Below are positions 35,609 to 43,306 of a DNA stretch of 64,000 nt, piece after piece. Numbering within the stretch: the first letter of the stretch is position 1; every line of letters starts with the position of its first letter. The position numbers were made by a program, and so were the translations under genes. The DNA comes from Sphingomonas faeni (GTDB lineage Bacteria; Pseudomonadota; Alphaproteobacteria; Sphingomonadales; Sphingomonadaceae): the NCBI RefSeq assembly GCF_030817315.1, contig NZ_JAUSZF010000001.1, positions 444,001 through 508,000 of the forward strand, written 5' to 3'. The notes beneath the pieces were generated by a model. The model saw only the letters and a list, made by a program, of their open reading frames with translations, did not search any database and was not told where the DNA came from.

Positions 35609-36920
35609 TCTTCTCGGCGCGCAGGCCGTCCCAATAGGCGAGCCGCTCGGACAGCCGCTTTTCGAAGCCGCGTTCGGTCGGTGTGTAGAATGTCTGCGGG
35701 GTCATCTCTTCTGGCCAATAGTCCGAGCCGGAGAACGCATCCTCCGCATCGTGATCGTACGCGTAACCCTTGCCGTAGCCGATATCGCGCATGAGCTTGG
35801 TCGGCGCGTTGCGGATCGATGCGGGTGGCATCAGCGACCCCGTCTCGCGCGCCGATTTCCACGCCGCCTTCTGCGCCTGATAGACCGCGTTCGATTTGGG
35901 CGCCGTGGCGAGATACAGGCAGGCCTGCGCGATCGCGAGTTCACCTTCGGGGCTGCCGAGAAAGTCGTAGGTGTCCTTGGCGGCGATGCACTGGACCAGC
36001 GCCTGCGGGTCGGCGAGGCCGATATCCTCGACCGCCGCCCGCGTCAGGCGACGAAGCAGGAACAGCGGTTCCTCGCCCGCCGTCAGCATCCGCGCGAGAT
36101 AATAGAGCGCAGCCTGTGGATCGCTCCCGCGGATCGATTTGTGGAGCGCGGAGATGAGGTTGTAATGCCCCTCGCGATCCTTGTCGTACACCGCGACGCG
36201 GCGTTGCAGGAAGTTCGAGAGACCTGCGGGATCGAGTGGTTCGGGCATGTTCACCGAGAACAGCGTCTCAGCCTGGTTAAGCAGGAAGCGGCCGTCGCCA
36301 TTGGCGCTGGCGATCAGCGCGTCCTTGGCAGGCGGGGTGAGGGGCAGGGGGCGCTCCATCTCCGTCTCGGCCCGGTCGAGCAGCAGTTCGAGCGCACCGC
36401 GGCCGAGGCGTTCGAGGATCAAAACCTGCGCGCGGCTGAGCAGTGCGGCGTTGAGTTCGAACGACGGGTTCTCGGTGGTCGCGCCAACGAGCGTGACGGT
36501 ACCGTCCTCGACATAGGGCAGGAAACCGTCCTGCTGCGCGCGGTTGAAGCGGTGGATCTCGTCCACGAACAATAAGGTGCGCTTGCCGATCTTGGCGTGC
36601 TCGCGCGCTTCGGCGAACGATTTCTTGAGGTCCGCGACGCCGGAGAACACCGCCGAGATCGCGACGAACCGCAGGTCGACCGCGTCGGCGAGCAACCGCG
36701 CGATCGTGGTCTTGCCGGTGCCGGGCGGGCCCCAGAGGATGATCGAGGACAAACGTCCCGCGGACACCATCCTGCCGATCGCGCCTTCGGGGCCGGTGAT
36801 GTGATCCTGCCCGACCACCTCGTCCAGCGTGCGCGGGCGCAGGCGGTCGGCGAGCGGCGCGTTTTCGGGGTGCGTTTCGGTGGGGGCGGCGGGTTCGAAG
36901 CCCGCGAAGAGGTCGGCCAT
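35601..36920 (-). CDS. rarA: Replication-associated recombination protein A (AAA+ ATPase)
   Basis: This 439-residue protein opens MADLFAG and has LADRLRPRTLDEVVGQDH, Walker A GPPGTGKT at 64-71, Walker B LLFVDEIHRF with Asp120-Glu121, the sensor region GATTENPSFELNAALLSRA, and the tetramerisation C-terminus (GYGKGYAYDHD...YWPEEM). RarA/MgsA acts at stalled forks with clamp-loader-like activity. I chose ATG at 36920 because the family start lies there; an upstream frame has no matching residues. The overlap with the DUF429-like gene suggests an operon. Confidence 0.95.
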   Translation of the reverse strand: MADLFAGFEPAAPTETHPENAPLADRLRPRTLDEVVGQDHITGPEGAIGRMVSAGRLSSIILWGPPGTGKTTIARLLADAVDLRFVAISAVFSGVADLKKSFAEAREHAKIGKRTLLFVDEIHRFNRAQQDGFLPYVEDGTVTLVGATTENPSFELNAALLSRAQVLILERLGRGALELLLDRAETEMERPLPLTPPAKDALIASANGDGRFLLNQAETLFSVNMPEPLDPAGLSNFLQRRVAVYDKDREGHYNLISALHKSIRGSDPQAALYYLARMLTAGEEPLFLLRRLTRAAVEDIGLADPQALVQCIAAKDTYDFLGSPEGELAIAQACLYLATAPKSNAVYQAQKAAWKSARETGSLMPPASIRNAPTKLMRDIGYGKGYAYDHDAEDAFSGSDYWPEEMTPQTFYTPTERGFEKRLSERLAYWDGLRAEKNG

Positions 36921-37024
36921 GCTTGGAAGATAGGGGCGGGGGGCCGGTTTGCCCATCCATCCGCACTCCACGCGCGCTCGTCATTCTCCCACGCCTCATA
37001 ATCGTGTCGTCACCCTGAACCAGC

Positions 37025-37120
37025 CGTCATCCCCGCCCAGGCGGGGATCCATACTGGCTGACGGCAATGCCAGTTTGCTCGGTCCGAGGGTCTGGGTTCC
37101 CGCCTCCGCGGGGATGACGG
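37025..37120. repeat. Palindromic repeat, family C, copy 2
   Basis: Left arm GTCATCCCCGCCCAGGCGGGGAT and right arm CTGGGTTCCCGCCTCCGCGGGGATGAC, with about 45 bases between, in the 299-bp gap between rarA and the PadR gene. The remaining gap holds the PadR promoter. Confidence 0.7.
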
Positions 37121-37173
37121 ACTCAAGCAGGCGGATGTTTTCGCGCCCGCCCCCTTGACCCCGAAACAGTCTG

Positions 37174-37208
37174 CGATATATCGGCACCTACGAACGAAGA
37201 TATATCGG
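37174..37208 (+). promoter_or_regulatory. Probable PadR operator, two GATATATCGG repeats
   Basis: GATATATCGG occurs at 37175-37184 and 37199-37208, 24 bp apart, just before the PadR gene. The first is part of the perfect palindrome CGATATATCG. The second runs into the ribosome site GGAG. PadR proteins usually repress their own promoter; this would block both transcription start and ribosome access. Confidence 0.5.
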
Positions 37209-37219
37209 AGAACACTCAA

Positions 37220-37804
37220 ATGCGTTTTGGTATGGGATATGGAGCCTGGACCGGCGGCCCGCGCGCCGACGGTGAAGGCCGCGGCCGGGGAAGCCACGAA
37301 GGTCATGGTCGCCACGGCCATCGCGGCGGCCCCGGTGGTCGGCGGCGGCTGTTCGACGGCGGCGAATTGAAGCTCGTCATGCTGAAGCTGATCGCGGATG
37401 CGCCGCGCCACGGCTACGACTTGATCCGCGAGATCGAGGGGCTCACGGGCGGTGGCTATGCGCCGAGCCCGGGCGTCGTCTACCCGACGCTCAGCATGCT
37501 CGACGAAATGGGGATGATCGAGGAGCAGCAGTCGGAAGGCGCGAAGAAGCGCTTTGCGGCGAGCGACGAGGGGCGAGCGCACCTGGCCGAGAACGCGGCC
37601 GTGGTGGACGGTTTGTTTGCGCGGTTGGCCGCAGTCGGGGCGGAGTCCGAGCGGACCGATGGTGCGCCGATTCGGCGGGCGATGGGCAATCTTCGGCAGG
37701 TGCTCCAGCACCGGCTGATGAGCGAAGACGTCAACGAGGACACGCTGCACGACGTCGCAGCGCTGCTCGACGAGGCCGCGCAGAAGATCGAGCGCCTCAA
37801 ATGA
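37220..37804 (+). CDS. PadR family transcriptional regulator
   Basis: This 194-residue protein starts with a 45-residue Gly/Arg/His-rich extension (including HEGHGRHGHRGGPGG). The PadR winged helix follows: ELKLVMLKLIADAPRHGYDLIREIE, GYAPSPGVVYPTLSMLDEMGMIEE, KKRFAASDEGRAHL. A helical dimerisation tail completes it. The His-rich head could bind metal; this is an inference from composition. ATG at 37220 follows GGAG. Its stop overlaps the DUF2218 start (ATGA), so the pair is one transcript. Confidence 0.92.
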   Translation: MRFGMGYGAWTGGPRADGEGRGRGSHEGHGRHGHRGGPGGRRRLFDGGELKLVMLKLIADAPRHGYDLIREIEGLTGGGYAPSPGVVYPTLSMLDEMGMIEEQQSEGAKKRFAASDEGRAHLAENAAVVDGLFARLAAVGAESERTDGAPIRRAMGNLRQVLQHRLMSEDVNEDTLHDVAALLDEAAQKIERLK

Positions 37805-38091
37805 GCGTCTCGGTCGCACGCGTGCCGACGCATTCGGCCAGCAAGTATCTCCAGCAACTGGCGAAGCACTGGAGCCACAAGATGGAGGTCACCTCCTCGG
37901 AGGAAGAGGGCCGCATCGCCTTCCCGAACGGCGCGGTGCTGGAGATGCGTGCCGACAGCGAAACGCTCGACGTCGCGCTGACGGTGCCGGAGGGCGAGGA
38001 CGTCGACCGGATGCGCGGGGTGGTATCGAGCCACCTCGACCGGTTTGCGTTTCGCGAGGCGCCGCTGACGTTCGATTGGGCGACCGTCTGA
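37801..38091 (+). CDS. DUF2218 domain protein
   Basis: This 96-residue protein reads SVARVPTHSASKYLQQLAKHWSHK, then a beta-rich half (GRIAFPNGAVLEMRADSETLDVAL), and ends HLDRFAFREAPLTFDW. This matches DUF2218 across its length. The family is often encoded beside PadR regulators or siderophore genes, and its activity is not known. Four-base overlap with padR indicates coupled translation. Local metal or iron control is possible given the His-rich regulator, but unproven. Confidence 0.88.
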   Translation: MSVSVARVPTHSASKYLQQLAKHWSHKMEVTSSEEEGRIAFPNGAVLEMRADSETLDVALTVPEGEDVDRMRGVVSSHLDRFAFREAPLTFDWATV

Positions 38092-38101
38092 GGCACAACC
38101 T

Positions 38102-38212
38102 GCTCCCCTCCCTGAAAGGGAGGGGCTGGGGGTGGGTAGGCCGGTCTGAGCCACCAAGCCTCGAATTCGCGGAACCCGACCCACCCCCAACCCCTCCCTT
38201 CCAGGGGGGAGC
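38102..38212. repeat. Palindromic repeat, family B, copy 1
   Basis: Left arm GCTCCCCTCCCTGAAAGGGA with GGGGCTGGGGGTGGGTAGG, right arm ACCCACCCCCAACCCCTCCC with a terminal GGGGGGAGC. Its left 40 bases match copy 3 at 62242 almost exactly. It fills the gap between convergent DUF2218 and glycosyltransferase genes. Confidence 0.8.
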
Positions 38213-38220
38213 AACGTGAG

Positions 38221-39372
38221 CTACGCTCCCCGCCGCGTCATCACCTCTAGATACGTGTCCAGCACGGTCTGGTTGATCGTATCCCACAGATACCCGGCCG
38301 CCTTGTCGTGCCCGGCCCAGCCCATCGTCTCGCGCAGCCCCGGCTCAAAAACGATCCGCCCGATCGCGTCAGCATATCCGGAGATGTCGGTCGGCGGTAC
38401 CAGAAACCCGGTCACCCCGTCGTCGACTAGCCCGACCGCGCCAGACGCGCGCGCCGCGACGACAGGAACGCCTGCCGCCATCGCCTCCAGTGTCACGTTG
38501 CCGAACGTCTCGGTAACGCTCGGGTTGAAGAACACATCCATCGACGCGACGGCGCGACCGAGATCGTCACCCGACTGGAACCCGGCGAACACCGCGCCGG
38601 GCACGCGGGCGGCGAACCAGTCGCGCGCGGGGCCTTCGCCGATCACCAGCACCTTGTGCGGCACGCCACGCTGCTCCAACTCCCGGATCACGTCGGCGAA
38701 GACGTCGAGACCCTTCTCCTTCACCAGCCGCCCTAGAAACCCGACCGCGACTTCGCCATCGGCAATCCCGCGCGCGCGTCGCCACGCCAGGTCGCGACGC
38801 GTCGGCGTGAAGCGATCGTGGTTCACACCGCGTGACCAGATCGCGGTCGGCGTCGTCACGCCCCAGTCGCGGACGATCTCCGCCATGCCGCGCCCCGGCA
38901 CCAGCACTTCGTCGACGCGGTTGTAGAAGCGCGTCAGGATCTTCACCATGATCGGTTCGAAGAACGCCATCTTGTAATAGCGGAAATACGTCTCGAAGCG
39001 CGTGTGCAACGACGCGACCGTGGCGATGCCGTTGCGCCGGCCATAACTGATCGCGCGATGGCCGAGGAAATCGGGCGCCGACACATGGACGATGTTCGGT
39101 GCGAACGCATCAAGATCGCGCCGGATCGCCGCAGGAAGCCCACGCGCCATCTTGTATTCACCTCGCCCCGCCGGCAGCGGCAGCGACGGCACCGCGACCA
39201 GATCGCCGGTCGGCGGGAAGGCCGGCTTGGCGTTGGTCGGCGAATAGACACGCACCGTCACGCCCTTCGACAGCAGATGACCGACGAGCAGATTCAACGC
39301 CTGGTTTGCGCCATCGCGAACGTAATTATAGTTGCCGCTGAACAGGGCGATGCGCAGGTCGGTGGCGTGCAT
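38221..39372 (-). CDS. Glycosyltransferase family 4 protein
   Basis: This 383-residue protein has a GT-B fold. The N-terminal domain opens RIALFSGNYNYVRDGANQALNLL and includes HVSAPDFLGHRAISYGRRNGI. The C-terminal nucleotide-sugar domain has VGFLGRLVKEKGLDVFADV, VIGEGPARDWF and the EX7E motif in FNPSVTETFGNVTLEAMAAGVPVVA. It resembles MgtA/SqdX-like enzymes that glycosylate lipids, so a membrane glycolipid is a reasonable guess. ATG at 39372 is chosen because the Rossmann strand follows at once. It is divergent from radA. Confidence 0.88.
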   Translation of the reverse strand: MHATDLRIALFSGNYNYVRDGANQALNLLVGHLLSKGVTVRVYSPTNAKPAFPPTGDLVAVPSLPLPAGRGEYKMARGLPAAIRRDLDAFAPNIVHVSAPDFLGHRAISYGRRNGIATVASLHTRFETYFRYYKMAFFEPIMVKILTRFYNRVDEVLVPGRGMAEIVRDWGVTTPTAIWSRGVNHDRFTPTRRDLAWRRARGIADGEVAVGFLGRLVKEKGLDVFADVIRELEQRGVPHKVLVIGEGPARDWFAARVPGAVFAGFQSGDDLGRAVASMDVFFNPSVTETFGNVTLEAMAAGVPVVAARASGAVGLVDDGVTGFLVPPTDISGYADAIGRIVFEPGLRETMGWAGHDKAAGYLWDTINQTVLDTYLEVMTRRGA

Positions 39373-39445
39373 CGTCGCGCGGATAACGCGGTGTGCCGTC
39401 AAGCGCCACTGAATCTGTAACATAGCCCGGCGGGCTGCCATTGAT

Positions 39446-39460
39446 GTTCCCGTATCGTTC
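39446..39460 (+). promoter_or_regulatory. LexA (SOS) box before radA
   Basis: GTTC-CCGTATC-GTTC exactly fits the alphaproteobacterial LexA operator GTTC-N7-GTTC. It lies 16 bp upstream of the radA start, and on the other side it is 73 bp from the divergent glycosyltransferase. Confidence 0.7.
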
Positions 39461-39475
39461 TCGTACATCGGGCGC

Positions 39476-40846
39476 ATGGCGAAACCCCAGAAACGTTACG
39501 TGTGTCAGTCCTGCGGATCGGTTTCGCACCGCTGGGCGGGGCAGTGCGCCGATTGCAACGAGTGGAACACGATGGTCGAGGAGGCGAACACCGCCGCTAC
39601 GCCGTTCCATTCGAAGCATAATCTCCAGACAGGGGGGCGTGCGATCCAGCTCGTCGGGCTCGATGCGGAGATCAAGCTGCCCGACCGGATGGCCACCGGC
39701 ATCGCCGAACTCGATCGGGCGCTGGGCGGCGGTTTCGTCGAGGGTTCGGCGACGCTGATCGGCGGCGATCCCGGGATCGGCAAGTCGACCTTGTTGTTGC
39801 AGGCGGCGGCGAAGATGGCACTGGCGGGGCAGTCGGTCGCGTACGTCTCCGGGGAGGAAGCAGCGGACCAAGTTCGTTTGCGTGCGCGAAGGCTTGGCCT
39901 CGGCAACGCGCCGGTCCAGTTGGCGGCGGCGACCTCGACGCGAGACATCCTGACGACGTTGCAGACGAAGCCGCCGGCAATGCTGGTGATCGATTCGATC
40001 CAGACGATGCACTCCGACCTGATCGAGGGTGCGCCGGGGACGGTCAGCCAGGTGCGGGCGTCGGCGCAGGAGCTGATCCGTTTCGCCAAGGAGCGCGGCA
40101 CGGCGGTAGTGCTGGTCGGGCACGTGACGAAGGACGGCTCGATCGCCGGACCGCGCGTGCTGGAGCACATGGTCGACACGGTGCTGTCGTTCGAAGGCGA
40201 GCGCAGTCACCAGTACCGAATCCTTCGCGCGATCAAGAACCGCTTCGGCGGGACGGACGAGATCGGCGTGTTCTCGATGCAAACCGAAGGACTGGCGGAG
40301 GTCGGCAACCCCTCCTCGCTGTTCCTGACGCACCGCGACGATGCGATGACCGGGGCGACGGTGTTTCCGGCGCTGGAGGGGACGCGGCCGGTGCTGGTCG
40401 AGATCCAGGCGTTGACCGTGCGATTGGCGTCGGGCGCGACGCCACGGCGCGCAGTGGTCGGCTGGGATTCGGGAAGGCTCGCGATGATCCTCGCGGTGCT
40501 GGAAGCGCGGTGCGGGCTGAGCTTTTCCAACGCCGAAGTGTATCTCAACATCGCGGGCGGCTACCGCGTCCAGGACCCCGCGGCGGACCTCGCGGTGGCG
40601 GCGGCGTTGATCTCGGCGATGTCGGAGCGGCCGGTACCGGTCGACGCGGTCGCGTTCGGCGAGGTTGCGCTGTCGGGCGAGATTCGTCCGGTAGCGCATG
40701 GCCCGCTGCGGTTGAAGGAGGCGAGCAAGCTCGGCTTCGAACGTGCTTTGGTGCCGGCGTCTATGACCGGGGAGAAGAGCGGGATGAAACTCTCGGGGTT
40801 CAAGACGCTGGCGTCGTTCGTCGATCACATGATGGGGCGTGGGTAG
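39476..40846 (+). CDS. radA: DNA repair protein RadA
   Basis: This 456-residue protein has all RadA/Sms parts: a zinc finger with Cys10, Cys13, Cys24 and Cys27, a RecA-like ATPase with Walker A GDPGIGKS at 97-104, the RadA mark IKNRFGGTDEIGVF, and a C-terminal Lon protease-like domain (NVAGG-type YLNIAGGYRVQDPAADLAVAAAL). It helps process recombination intermediates through branch migration. It is preceded by an SOS box, so damage induction is likely. Length and motifs are normal. Confidence 0.96.
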   Translation: MAKPQKRYVCQSCGSVSHRWAGQCADCNEWNTMVEEANTAATPFHSKHNLQTGGRAIQLVGLDAEIKLPDRMATGIAELDRALGGGFVEGSATLIGGDPGIGKSTLLLQAAAKMALAGQSVAYVSGEEAADQVRLRARRLGLGNAPVQLAAATSTRDILTTLQTKPPAMLVIDSIQTMHSDLIEGAPGTVSQVRASAQELIRFAKERGTAVVLVGHVTKDGSIAGPRVLEHMVDTVLSFEGERSHQYRILRAIKNRFGGTDEIGVFSMQTEGLAEVGNPSSLFLTHRDDAMTGATVFPALEGTRPVLVEIQALTVRLASGATPRRAVVGWDSGRLAMILAVLEARCGLSFSNAEVYLNIAGGYRVQDPAADLAVAAALISAMSERPVPVDAVAFGEVALSGEIRPVAHGPLRLKEASKLGFERALVPASMTGEKSGMKLSGFKTLASFVDHMMGRG

Positions 40847-40917
40847 GCGGGGGCGTCGGCGGCGGCGGCGCGGGATTGGTATTCTTGGAGCGGGTACCCT
40901 CTCCTATGGGCAAAGCG

Positions 40918-40972
40918 TGTTTCCCCGCGAAGGCGGGGATCCAGACTGGGCTCCCGCCTTCGCGGGAGAACA
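40918..40972. repeat. Palindromic repeat, family C, copy 3
   Basis: Arms GTTTCCCCGCGAAGGCGGGGATCCAG and CTGGGCTCCCGCCTTCGCGGGAGAAC meet around a central A. This compact copy lies 71 bp after radA. With the next copy it occupies much of the 443-bp space before the hypothetical gene at 41290; the rest shows no gene. Confidence 0.75.
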
Positions 40973-41090
40973 GGGGGGCGGTCGTGACTGTGTTGAGCTT
41001 CGGGCACATTTCCGATCCGAATAGATGCGTTCCAAACCAGCGTACCGCATCATCGCGGACGTGATTGGCAAGGATACGAAAAGAAAAGCA

Positions 41091-41195
41091 CTTCCCCGGC
41101 GGAGGCCGGGGCCCAATTGGGGGACGTTGCTGGCGACCGCTGCGCTTAATTACCACGACCTTTCCAACTGGGCCCCGGCCTCCGCCGGGGTGGAG
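41091..41195. repeat. Palindromic repeat, family C, diverged copy 4
   Basis: Left arm CTTCCCCGGCGGAGGCCGGGGCCCAATTGG, right arm CCAACTGGGCCCCGGCCTCCGCCGGGG, with about 50 bases between. The arms pair almost fully but differ from the other copies (GGCCGGGG instead of GGCGGG). Confidence 0.65.
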
Positions 41196-41289
41196 CATTA
41201 GGGGTGGTGCACTGACTGCGTTCGTCAGGCACCGGTCGATCATGCACACAACGGCATCCCAGTCGGCAAATCCGCGAGAACCCGAACGC

Positions 41290-41646
41290 ATGGCCTCTCG
41301 CGACAGCTATGCTATGGCCACCCGCATGGCGAACACGCGAAGCAATACCGGTACCGTCGAGGTCGACGGCACCCGATACGACTGGCACCTCCAGCGCGAG
41401 CCGCAGCACACGGATGCCGATGGCTGGAAGGGCATGACGATCTCGCTGTTGCAGGACGATGCCAAACGCGAAGCCCTGCTCGAGTTCCCCGCGCCGAAAC
41501 GCCTGTTGAAGGGCTTGCCGCGCGGACGGCTCCAGATCGACGACGCGACGATTTCCCGCGGGGTGCGGGCAGCGTTGGCCGCGGGTTGGGAGCCGATGTC
41601 GCGGGGCAAGCCGATGGTCTTCACGGTGGATTCCGAAGGGAATTGA
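41290..41646 (+). CDS. Hypothetical protein
   Basis: I do not recognise this 118-residue protein. It is soluble and basic, with a regular beta-like start (NTGTVEVDGTRYDWHLQREP), a middle WKGMTISLLQDDAKREALLEFP, and the tail SRGVRAALAAGWEPMSRGKPMVFTVD, suggesting one small alpha/beta domain. ATG at 41290 is likely; ATG 41242 and 41326 are alternatives. It precedes the YkgJ-type gene by 3 bp, so the two are probably co-translated. It uses GC-rich codons like its neighbours. Confidence 0.65.
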   Translation: MASRDSYAMATRMANTRSNTGTVEVDGTRYDWHLQREPQHTDADGWKGMTISLLQDDAKREALLEFPAPKRLLKGLPRGRLQIDDATISRGVRAALAAGWEPMSRGKPMVFTVDSEGN

Positions 41647-41649
41647 ACC

Positions 41650-42255
41650 GTGGATCGGCGTGAAACCCCGACCCCGACGGACGCGCGCACGCGGATGCAG
41701 CCCCACACCGATCTGGAAACCACGCTGCTGGGGCCGATCCTGCCAGATCGGGAGTGCGGGGATTGCACCGCGTGCTGCACCGAACTGACGGTAGATACGC
41801 CCGAGTTCGCCAAACCCGCGGGAACGCCGTGCGTCCATCTGTCCGGCCAGGGGTGCGGAATCCACGCAATCCGGCCGCGCATCTGCCGAACTTGGTTCTG
41901 TGCCTGGCGACGGGTAGCGAGCCTGCCTGACGAAGCACGGCCCGATCGGTCCGGGCTGCTCGTCTCGCTCAATTTCGTCAGCCAACCGCAGAATTGCCTG
42001 GAAGGCGTCTCGATCAACGTCCGCGTGCTCGCTGGCAGCGACGCGATCGCGAACGGCATGGCGGCGACCGTATTGGACAGCGTGTGCGACCAGTTGGTCC
42101 CGGTCTGGTTCAGCGACGGGTCGAAGAAAATGCTGATGCATCCCGATAGCGACGTCGCTCGCTTCGTTCTCTCGGGCGACCCCGCCCCCGCGCATCTGCA
42201 GGACGAAGTCGCCGCATGGCGCGAACGCTACGGTGTTTTCGGGGCGAACGGCTAA
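41650..42255 (+). CDS. YkgJ family cysteine cluster protein
   Basis: This 201-residue protein has the CxxCxxCC-type block ECGDCTACCTELTV, then CVHLSGQGCGIHAIRPRICRTWFC. This is the cysteine set of the YkgJ/CxxCxxCC family, which probably binds zinc or an Fe-S cluster. The role is unknown. The second half is not conserved in a way I recognise. The start is GTG 41650, 3 bp after the preceding gene, with ATG 41695 as alternative. Confidence 0.8.
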   Translation: MDRRETPTPTDARTRMQPHTDLETTLLGPILPDRECGDCTACCTELTVDTPEFAKPAGTPCVHLSGQGCGIHAIRPRICRTWFCAWRRVASLPDEARPDRSGLLVSLNFVSQPQNCLEGVSINVRVLAGSDAIANGMAATVLDSVCDQLVPVWFSDGSKKMLMHPDSDVARFVLSGDPAPAHLQDEVAAWRERYGVFGANG

Positions 42256-42311
42256 GCCCTGGTTTCGGCATGCACTAGCGGTTCGCCGCCCGCGTCCCTA
42301 TTCCAGAGCGC

Positions 42312-42878
42312 ATGAACCTCACTGCCCTAGACATCGTCGTCCTGATCGCCGTCGCCGGCTCCGCGGTGCTGGGGCTCGTGCGCGGGTTCGTGACCGAGGT
42401 GCTGTCGATGTTCGCCTGGGTGGCGATGGTCGCTATGTTGAAGCTGTTCCACATCCCGCTCGCCGCCGCGCTGTCGTCGGTGGTCGGCACCGTCGGCGGC
42501 GCCGCGGTGCTCGCCTTCGCGATCATCACCGGCGTCACCTATATCGGCGGGCGGCTGGTCGCCAACGCGATCGGCGCGCGGACGCGGACCTCGATCCTGG
42601 GCCCGGTCGATCGTGCGCTCGGGTTCGGGTTCGGCGCGCTGAAGGGGCTGATCCTCGCCAGTCTCGTCTTCCTGCTCGCGACGCTCGTCATCGACACGAT
42701 GGGCGGCGGAGCCTCGCGCCGGCCCGGCTGGATGACGACATCGCGCACCTACCCGCTGCTCAACGCGACCAGCGCGAGCATCGCCGATTTCGTCGACCGC
42801 CGCCGTCGCGGCAAACCCGTCTTCGGCGCCAATACACCGCCTTCCTCTTCCGATAATGCAAGCGAGCCGAAGCCATGA
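42312..42878 (+). CDS. CvpA family membrane protein
   Basis: This 188-residue protein has four hydrophobic segments in its first 135 residues (VVLIAVAGSAVLGLVRGFVTEVL is the first) and a polar tail, the CvpA layout. CvpA is linked to colicin V export, envelope stress and, in some bacteria, biofilms; the molecular role is unclear. It lies in the same direction as radA a few genes earlier, a common neighbourhood. Its stop overlaps the Fe-S scaffold gene start (ATGA). Confidence 0.88.
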   Translation: MNLTALDIVVLIAVAGSAVLGLVRGFVTEVLSMFAWVAMVAMLKLFHIPLAAALSSVVGTVGGAAVLAFAIITGVTYIGGRLVANAIGARTRTSILGPVDRALGFGFGALKGLILASLVFLLATLVIDTMGGGASRRPGWMTTSRTYPLLNATSASIADFVDRRRRGKPVFGANTPPSSSDNASEPKP

Positions 42879-43306
42879 GCGCGCCCCTCTACAATGCCGA
42901 TATCCTGCGCCTTGCCGCGACGATCCCGCACCACGAACGCCTGCCCGAGCCGATGGCGACCGCGGAGAAACGCTCGCCGATTTGCGGCAGTCGCGTCACA
43001 ATCGACGTCGCGGTCGATGATGAGGGGCGCGTCAGCGAGGTTGGCTTGCTGGTCCGCGCGTGTGCGCTCGGGCAGGCGTCGTCGTCGTTGTTGGCGTCCA
43101 ACATCCTAGGCCGCACGCCCGCCGAACTCGCCGCCACCCGCGATGCGTTGACCGCGTGGCTTGCGCGCGAGGGCGATGCGCCCGATTGGCCGGGAATGGA
43201 CATCTTCACCCCCGCGCTCGACTACACCGCGCGCCACCCCTCGATCCGGCTCGCGTTCGAAGCCGCGGCCGAGGCTGCCGACACCGCTGCAAAGGCGAAA
43301 GTCTGA
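42875..43306 (+). CDS. IscU/NifU-like iron-sulfur scaffold protein
   Basis: This 143-residue protein has the scaffold fold opening LYNADILRLAATIPHHERL, with Cys37 in SPICGSRVTIDV and Cys63 in RACALGQASSSLLA, the first two ligands of IscU. The third cysteine is absent; the matching region reads FTPALDYTARHPSIRLAFEAA. It may therefore bind or carry a cluster differently from IscU. It overlaps both neighbours (cvpA and the antiporter gene), so it is part of a coupled operon. Confidence 0.85.
   Translation: MSAPLYNADILRLAATIPHHERLPEPMATAEKRSPICGSRVTIDVAVDDEGRVSEVGLLVRACALGQASSSLLASNILGRTPAELAATRDALTAWLAREGDAPDWPGMDIFTPALDYTARHPSIRLAFEAAAEAADTAAKAKV

Noticed and set aside
38102..38212. CRISPR-like array from repeated G/C-rich blocks
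   Set aside because: Only a pair of inverted arms is present, with no regular direct repeats and spacers and no cas genes in the window.
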